From: Psychrilyobacter sp.
GTDB lineage: Bacteria; Fusobacteriota; Fusobacteriia; Fusobacteriales; Fusobacteriaceae
Length of the DNA stretch: 11,210 nucleotides
Direction: 5' to 3'
NCBI GenBank assembly: GCA_023145315.1
Contig: JAGLEA010000142.1
Location: 1-11,210, forward strand
Shown: positions 7,073-11,210 of the stretch, piece by piece
How the letters are laid out: every line of letters begins with the position of its first letter
Numbering within the stretch: the stretch's first letter is position 1
The notes under the pieces: generated by a model
What the model was told of the DNA's origin: nothing
The model's database searches: none
The model's input: only the letters and a program-made list of their open reading frames with translations
Program-made: the position numbers and the translations under genes

Positions 7073-7957
7073 TTATCCTTTTAGTTGTGCTGCTACTTCT
7101 GCTGCGAAATCTTCATCTTTCTTTTCAATTCCATCTCCAACTTTAAATCTAGAGAAACCTTTTACAGTAATATCTCCAGCAAATTGCTCAACAGTTTCTT
7201 TATTTTCTGCTCTTACATAAACTTGCTTTACTAAACAAGCCTCTTCGTAGAACTTTCTTTCTTTACCTTTTAAGATGTTTTCAATTATTTTTTCAGGTTT
7301 TCCTTGCTCTAATAATTGAACTTTTGCTATTTCCATCTCTTTCTTAAGATCTTCAGTAGTTACATCTTCAGGAGCTAGGTATCCAGGAGCCATTGCTGCG
7401 ACATGCATAGCAATTCCTTTTGCTTTTGTAACATTTTCTTCAGTAGCTTCACCAGTCATTTCGATGATAACTCCTAATTTTCCACCCATATGGTTATAAG
7501 TAGTTACGAAACCTTCAGTTGTTACAACTTCCATTCTTCTAAGGTTCATGTTTTCACCAATCTTTGCGATTAAGTTAGTTAATCTAGTTTCGATAGTTTC
7601 ACCATCTATAACTACAGCTTTTAACTCTTCAATTGTAGTTGCATTATTTGCTAAAGCTGCTACGATTACTTCTTTACCAAAGTTTATAAAATCATCACTT
7701 TTTGTTACGAAATCTGTTTCAGAATTAAATTCTAAAACGATAGCAGTTTTTGCATCTTCAGAAATACCATCAAATACTAATCCTTCTGCTGCGATTCTTC
7801 CTGCTTTTTTAGCTGCTTTAGCCATACCTTTTTCTCTTAGGAAATCAATTGCTGCTTCCATATTTCCTTCTTTTTCAGTTAATGCTTTCTTACAATCCAT
7901 CATTCCTGCTGCTGTAATATCTCTTAACTCTTTTACCATTTTAGCTGTGATTTTCAT
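7073..7957 (-). CDS. tsf: Translation elongation factor Ts
   Basis: 294 residues, normal for EF-Ts. The N-terminal UBA-like domain carries LRDITAAGMMDCKKAL (11-26). The core carries TDFV at 81-84, the segment that contacts EF-Tu, and the later domain contains MHVAAMAPGYL. EF-Ts recycles EF-Tu by driving GDP release. The start is fixed by AGGAGG (7963-7968 on the minus strand) 5 nt upstream. It follows rpsB after a 115-nt gap that holds a hairpin, and precedes pyrH after a terminator-like hairpin, so its mRNA level may be tuned at both ends. Confidence 0.98.
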   Translation of the reverse strand: MKITAKMVKELRDITAAGMMDCKKALTEKEGNMEAAIDFLREKGMAKAAKKAGRIAAEGLVFDGISEDAKTAIVLEFNSETDFVTKSDDFINFGKEVIVAALANNATTIEELKAVVIDGETIETRLTNLIAKIGENMNLRRMEVVTTEGFVTTYNHMGGKLGVIIEMTGEATEENVTKAKGIAMHVAAMAPGYLAPEDVTTEDLKKEMEIAKVQLLEQGKPEKIIENILKGKERKFYEEACLVKQVYVRAENKETVEQFAGDITVKGFSRFKVGDGIEKKDEDFAAEVAAQLKG

Positions 7958-8032
7958 TTGATCCTCCTAAAATTATATTAAATATAATATATGTTTAATT
8001 TATTTTTATTTATATACATATCAATATAAGAA

Positions 8033-8058
8033 GAATTGAGTATTTTCATACTCAATTC
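8033..8058 (-). terminator. Hairpin between rpsB and tsf, possible attenuator
   Basis: GAATTGAGTAT and ATACTCAATTC form a perfect 11-bp stem with a 4-nt loop, 14 nt after the rpsB stop codon. On the minus strand it is followed by TTCTTATATT, a broken T-tract, so termination is probably weak. It could instead protect the 3' end of a processed rpsB message. The rest of the 115-nt gap is almost pure A/T, with no clear tsf promoter. Confidence 0.55.
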
Positions 8059-8072
8059 CAGTTATATATTTA

Positions 8073-8783
8073 TTACTTAGTTTCAGCTGGAGCTTCTTGT
8101 CCTCTTCTTCCTTCTAATATTGCATTTGCCATGATAGTAGACATTAATGTCACTGATCTAATAGCATCATCATTTGATGGAATTGGGAATGTAATAGGAT
8201 CAGGATCAACATTTGAGTCAACCATTGCAATTACAGGAATTCCTAATTTATTAGCTTCTTCAACTGCTAAGAATTCTTTCTTAACGTCAACTACGAAAAT
8301 AGCTTTTGGAGCTGCTTTCATGTTCTTGATTCCACCTAAGTTTTTATCTAATTTAACTAATTCTTTTCTTAACATAGAAGCTTCTTTCTTTGTGTAAGCT
8401 GCATCTAAAGTTCCATCTGCATCTAAAGTTTCTAATTCTTTTAATCTAGCGATTCTAGTTTTGATTGTTTGAAAGTTAGTCATCATTCCACCTAACCATC
8501 TGTTGTTTACATAGTACATTCCAGCTCTTTCAGCTTGTACTTTTACTGCTTCTTGTGCTTGTTTCTTTGTTCCAACGAATAATACGTCTCCGCCGTCAGC
8601 TGCAACGTCTCTAACTACGTTATAAGCAACCTCGATCATTTTTAAAGATTTGTGTAAATCTAATACGTGAATTCCGTTTCTTTCTGTGAAGATATACTTC
8701 CCCATTTTTGGATTCCATCTCTTAGCTTGATGCCCGAAATGTGCTCCTGCTTCTAATAATTGTTTCATAGTAACTACTGCCAT
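8073..8783 (-). CDS. rpsB: 30S ribosomal protein S2
   Basis: 236 residues, close to the usual 230-260 for S2. Family signatures: LLEAGAHFGHQ (9-19), NNRWLGGMMTN (93-103), VDSNVDPD (188-195) and IPSNDDAIRS (201-210). The short C-terminal tail (GQEAPAETK) is acidic and probably flexible. S2 joins the 30S subunit late and is needed for S1 binding where S1 exists. AAGGAGGA (8792-8799 on the minus strand) sets the start. It is the first gene of the rpsB-tsf-pyrH-frr block, with its own near-consensus promoter and a structured leader of about 130 nt. Confidence 0.98.
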   Translation of the reverse strand: MAVVTMKQLLEAGAHFGHQAKRWNPKMGKYIFTERNGIHVLDLHKSLKMIEVAYNVVRDVAADGGDVLFVGTKKQAQEAVKVQAERAGMYYVNNRWLGGMMTNFQTIKTRIARLKELETLDADGTLDAAYTKKEASMLRKELVKLDKNLGGIKNMKAAPKAIFVVDVKKEFLAVEEANKLGIPVIAMVDSNVDPDPITFPIPSNDDAIRSVTLMSTIMANAILEGRRGQEAPAETK

Positions 8784-8917
8784 TTTTGTGTTCCTCCTTG
8801 AATATTTTTATTTGGTTTTTAAACTTCCGTTAAGCTCGAAACTAGGAGACAAACTTCAAAAAGTAAATACCTTTTGTCCTAAGCACCTTCCCTAGAAATA
8901 CTTAACGTGTTAAATAG
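8784..8917 (-). ncRNA. Structured rpsB 5' leader, candidate S2-responsive regulatory RNA
   Basis: The predicted rpsB transcript has a leader of about 134 nt, long for a simple AT-rich gene start. Three complementary pairs nest in order, given as mRNA sense: CGTTAAG (8901-8907) with CTTAACG (8828-8834); CTAGG (8891-8895) with CCTAG (8842-8846); and GACAAA (8872-8877) with TTTGTC (near 8849-8854). An inner AGGU-AUUU-ACUU hairpin may cap the structure. The CCTAG arm can also pair with UUAG near 8880-8883, so two folds may compete. Unpaired purine-rich GGAAGGUGC lies between the stems. S2 is known to repress its own operon through leader RNAs in several bacteria; that this leader does so is inference. 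Confidence 0.55.
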
Positions 8918-8923
8918 CTACTA

Positions 8924-8952
8924 ATAATATCATTTATATAGCGAAAAGTCAA
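8924..8952 (-). promoter_or_regulatory. Sigma-70-type promoter of the rpsB operon
   Basis: On the minus strand TTGACT (8947-8952) and TATTAT (8924-8929) are separated by exactly 17 bp, giving a transcription start near 8917. This is the best promoter match in the right half of the window and fits a highly expressed translation operon. Confidence 0.85.
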
Positions 8953-8954
8953 CC

Positions 8955-9134
8955 ATACTTTTATTAAAACGCCTCTATTAAACCTATATATTGAGTTTAT
9001 CTTAAAAAGAAAACTAATATTAAGAGATCTCTACACTCAATTAAAAAAAACTTAAATTTCATTTCTTTCTTTTTTTTCTTATGTGTAGTATAATAGTTTA
9101 ATAAAACTTATTTTAATACAAGGAGATGAATTGA
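8955..9134. promoter_or_regulatory. Intergenic region upstream of the second two-component operon
   Basis: No gene is visible in this very AT-rich stretch. The best plus-strand signal is a consensus TATAAT at 9089-9094 without a good -35 (the region is a T/C-rich run). An alternative is TTGAGT (8991-8996) with TAATAT (9015-9020) at 18 bp. Symmetric elements are the 10-bp palindrome AGAGATCTCT (9023-9032), an inverted pair ATTGAGT/ACTCAAT (8990-8996 and 9035-9041) and a direct repeat TATTAAA (8962 and 8976). Any could be regulator sites; none is proven. Confidence 0.4.
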
Positions 9135-9800
9135 ATGGAAAAAATACTTATTGTTGAAGATGATGCTAGCCTTTCACAACTATTAGAATTTCAATTAAAA
9201 TATGCACAATATGAAACAGATATCACACCTAAAGGTGAGGGTGCTTTAAAACTTATCACTGACAACAACTATAGCTTAGTTATCTTAGATATCATGCTTT
9301 TAGATGGAAGTGGTATCGAAATTTGCAAAAAAATAAGAGAATTTTCTGAAGTTCCTGTAATTATGTTAACAGCTAGAGATAGTATCAATGATAAAATTTC
9401 TGCTTTTGATGCTGGTGCTGATGATTATTTAACAAAACCTTTTGAATTTGCAGAATTATTAGCTAGAATTAAAGCTAACACGAAAAAGGCAAAAGGAACG
9501 GAATCTAAGATTCTTACACACAAAGGTATTACTATATTTCTAGATACTTATATAGTAGAAAGAGATGGTATCCAACTTAATCTTACGAAAAAAGAATTAA
9601 AAATTCTGAAATTATTACTTGAAAACAAAGGAAAAGTAATAAGTAAAGAAGAGATTATTAATAAATTATGGCATGGTTTTTACGAAGAAAATAATAATAT
9701 TGTTTCGGTTTATATTAACTATCTTAGAAATAAAGTTGATAAAGACTTTAATGAAAAATTGATTGAAAATGTTCGTGGTATTGGATATATCATAAGGTAA
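9135..9800 (+). CDS. OmpR/PhoB-family response regulator (system 2)
   Basis: 221 residues with a receiver domain (about 1-117) and a C-terminal OmpR-type winged helix (about 125-221). The active-site set is complete: acidic D9/D10, phospho-acceptor D52, T79 and K101. It closely resembles the other regulator in the window: both share DKIS, GADDYLTKPFE and ARIKA blocks, and similar ends (VYINYLRNKVDKDF, NVRGIGY). They look like diverged paralogues. AAGGAG (9120-9125) lies 9 nt before the ATG. The kinase gene starts 2 nt after the stop codon, so the two are translationally coupled. Target genes are unknown; autoregulation is common for this family. Confidence 0.94.
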   Translation: MEKILIVEDDASLSQLLEFQLKYAQYETDITPKGEGALKLITDNNYSLVILDIMLLDGSGIEICKKIREFSEVPVIMLTARDSINDKISAFDAGADDYLTKPFEFAELLARIKANTKKAKGTESKILTHKGITIFLDTYIVERDGIQLNLTKKELKILKLLLENKGKVISKEEIINKLWHGFYEENNNIVSVYINYLRNKVDKDFNEKLIENVRGIGYIIR

Positions 9801-9802
9801 TT

Positions 9803-11209
9803 ATGACTTCTAAAATAACACTTAAACGAACTATTTATAAATCTTACCTTTCATCAATTCTTATTATTTTAGCTACGATTTATGCAGTTCTTATTTTTGT
9901 TTTCTTTAATTTTGAATTCCGTAGAATAAGATCTGAAATAAACAAAACTGCTTTTTTTATAAAAAAAGAATTAGAAGAGGTTAAAACTCTTAATCTCACT
10001 GATCAAGCTATTGAGCAAATAATATCTTTAAAAATTGATAATTTTAATAAAATACAAGAAGCAGAGCCGTTAAAAAGTCTTAAAATAACTTATAATAATA
10101 AAGTTTATTCGACTTCACATGCTTACCTTTTTTATCCACATAATGAAAAATTAGGAGAGTTTAAAAGTTTTTATAGTCAACAAAATATTATTGTTATTAA
10201 AAACATACTCATTCCTTTTGGGGATAAAAATATGTATTTACAAATTTACTCTGAAGAAATCAGAGGTGATCTTGGACCTTTATTTAGATCTCTTCTTGTT
10301 TCCTTGATTTTTATTGTGTTAGCTGCATTACTAGCTCTTAGAAGAATAAAAAAATTAGTACAACAACCTATATCAGAGATAACTAAAGCGGTAAAAAAAA
10401 TCAATAGGTATGACCTTAGCCAAAGGATCCATATAATCAATCCAAATAATGAATTAGGGCAAATATCTATTACTATTAATGAGATGATTGGAAGATTAGA
10501 AGTTTCATTTAATTCACAGAATAACTTTATTTCTAATGCTTCTCATGAACTCCGAACACCATTAGCTGTAATAAAAGGATATGCTGATCTTTTAGAAGCA
10601 GGGGCAAAAGTAGATCCCAAAATGGTTGATCACGGAATTAAAGAGATCCTCAAAGAAGTTAAGAATATGGAAAATTTGTTAAAACAATTATTATTTCTCG
10701 CTCGAAAAGAAAACGAAACTCTCAAAAACAAGATTGAACCTTTTCAAATTTCAGATCTAATAAGTGAACTTATAGAAAAACAGCAACTTGTTGATAAAAA
10801 TCACATTTATACTATCATAAAAAATGACAGTGCTATTATAAATTTAGATAAAACTCTACTTTTGCAAGCTCTTCGTGAACTTTTAAAAAATAGCTCTAAG
10901 TATACTCCTGATGGTGGGAATATTTCTATTGAATCTTTTATAAAAAAAGATTCTTATCATATAATTATTAGGGATACAGGAAAAGGTATTCCTGAAAAAA
11001 ATCTTAAATTTATTTTTGAAAGATTTTATATTCAAGATGATAGTAGAAATAGACAAAAAAATAGTTTTGGACTTGGTCTATCTATTGTAAAAGATATAGT
11101 AAAATTACATGATGGAAAAATTTCTGTTAAAAGTAAAGTTGATAAAGGAACATCTATTTTTATAGAGTTTCCAGATTCAGTTCAAAAAACAAAAAAAATT
11201 AGAAGTTAA
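9803..11209 (+). CDS. Membrane sensor histidine kinase (system 2)
   Basis: 468 residues, complete, with its stop one base before the window edge. Layout: transmembrane helix about 14-37, extracytoplasmic region about 38-160, second transmembrane helix about 163-180, HAMP about 181-235, HisKA with SHELRTPLA and H248, and HATPase_c. N box N363 (LKNSSKYTP), G1 DTGKG (391-395), F box FERFYI (405-410) and G2 SFGLGLSIVK (421-430) are present. The first glycine of the usual GxGxG in G2 is Ser here, a common variation. The HExxT motif suggests dual kinase and phosphatase action. The sensor region is not recognised. The weak Shine-Dalgarno (AAGG at 9794-9797, overlapping the end of the regulator gene) and the 2-nt gap imply coupling. 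The C-terminus ends in a basic KTKKIRS tail. Confidence 0.93.
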   Translation: MTSKITLKRTIYKSYLSSILIILATIYAVLIFVFFNFEFRRIRSEINKTAFFIKKELEEVKTLNLTDQAIEQIISLKIDNFNKIQEAEPLKSLKITYNNKVYSTSHAYLFYPHNEKLGEFKSFYSQQNIIVIKNILIPFGDKNMYLQIYSEEIRGDLGPLFRSLLVSLIFIVLAALLALRRIKKLVQQPISEITKAVKKINRYDLSQRIHIINPNNELGQISITINEMIGRLEVSFNSQNNFISNASHELRTPLAVIKGYADLLEAGAKVDPKMVDHGIKEILKEVKNMENLLKQLLFLARKENETLKNKIEPFQISDLISELIEKQQLVDKNHIYTIIKNDSAIINLDKTLLLQALRELLKNSSKYTPDGGNISIESFIKKDSYHIIIRDTGKGIPEKNLKFIFERFYIQDDSRNRQKNSFGLGLSIVKDIVKLHDGKISVKSKVDKGTSIFIEFPDSVQKTKKIRS

Positions 11210-11210
11210 C

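Noticed and set aside
7548..7961. Plus-strand open frame opposite tsf
   Set aside because: Antisense to the EF-Ts gene, hydrophobic low-complexity product and no supporting start signals.
9023..9032. AGAGATCTCT palindrome considered as a terminator
   Set aside because: Too short, no loop and no T-tract; kept only as a possible binding site.
9126..9134. Two-codon reading frame (ATG AAT TGA) ending just before the response regulator start
   Set aside because: Its ATG directly touches the Shine-Dalgarno, too close for initiation; most likely chance in an AT-rich leader.
10246..10440. Minus-strand small open frame inside the second histidine kinase gene
   Set aside because: Antisense to the membrane-helix and HAMP coding region; no independent start signal.

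Overview
This is an AT-rich bacterial window with AGA-dominated arginine codons, strong AGGAGG ribosome binding sites and the order rpsB-tsf-pyrH-frr. The protein flavour fits an anaerobic, low-GC bacterium. A member of the Fusobacteriota (Fusobacterium or Cetobacterium type) is my best guess, with a Clostridia relative the main alternative; I could not run a search to settle this. No mobile element, CRISPR array, tRNA or rRNA is visible.

Left region (1-3530): the minus strand carries the first 46 codons of a dCMP deaminase and, upstream of it, a FadR/FCD-type GntR regulator. Divergent from the regulator is a two-gene plus-strand operon: glycerate kinase, then a GntP-family permease, ended by an intrinsic terminator. 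Two near-identical sites matching the FadR-subfamily operator pattern bracket the glycerate kinase promoter. The simplest reading is a self-contained glycerate (or related sugar-acid) uptake and phosphorylation module: the permease imports the substrate, the kinase feeds phosphoglycerate into lower glycolysis, and the regulator represses until its ligand appears.

Middle (3531-5728): a histidine kinase followed by its OmpR-family response regulator, ending in a 46-bp perfect palindrome that serves as a bidirectional terminator against the convergent frr gene.

Translation operon (5737-8960, minus strand): rpsB-tsf-pyrH-frr (ribosomal protein S2, elongation factor Ts, UMP kinase, ribosome recycling factor). 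It has a near-consensus promoter and a leader of about 130 nt with nested pairing, likely an S2-responsive regulatory leader. Hairpins lie between rpsB and tsf and between tsf and pyrH. The second is a good intrinsic terminator touching the pyrH Shine-Dalgarno, and probably sets different output for the upstream and downstream gene pairs.

Right region (8961-11210): a divergent gap, then a second OmpR-family response regulator and histidine kinase pair, here with the regulator first. The two two-component systems flanking the translation operon resemble each other and look like diverged paralogues with opposite internal gene order. The window is mostly ordinary core genome; the interesting signals are regulatory.
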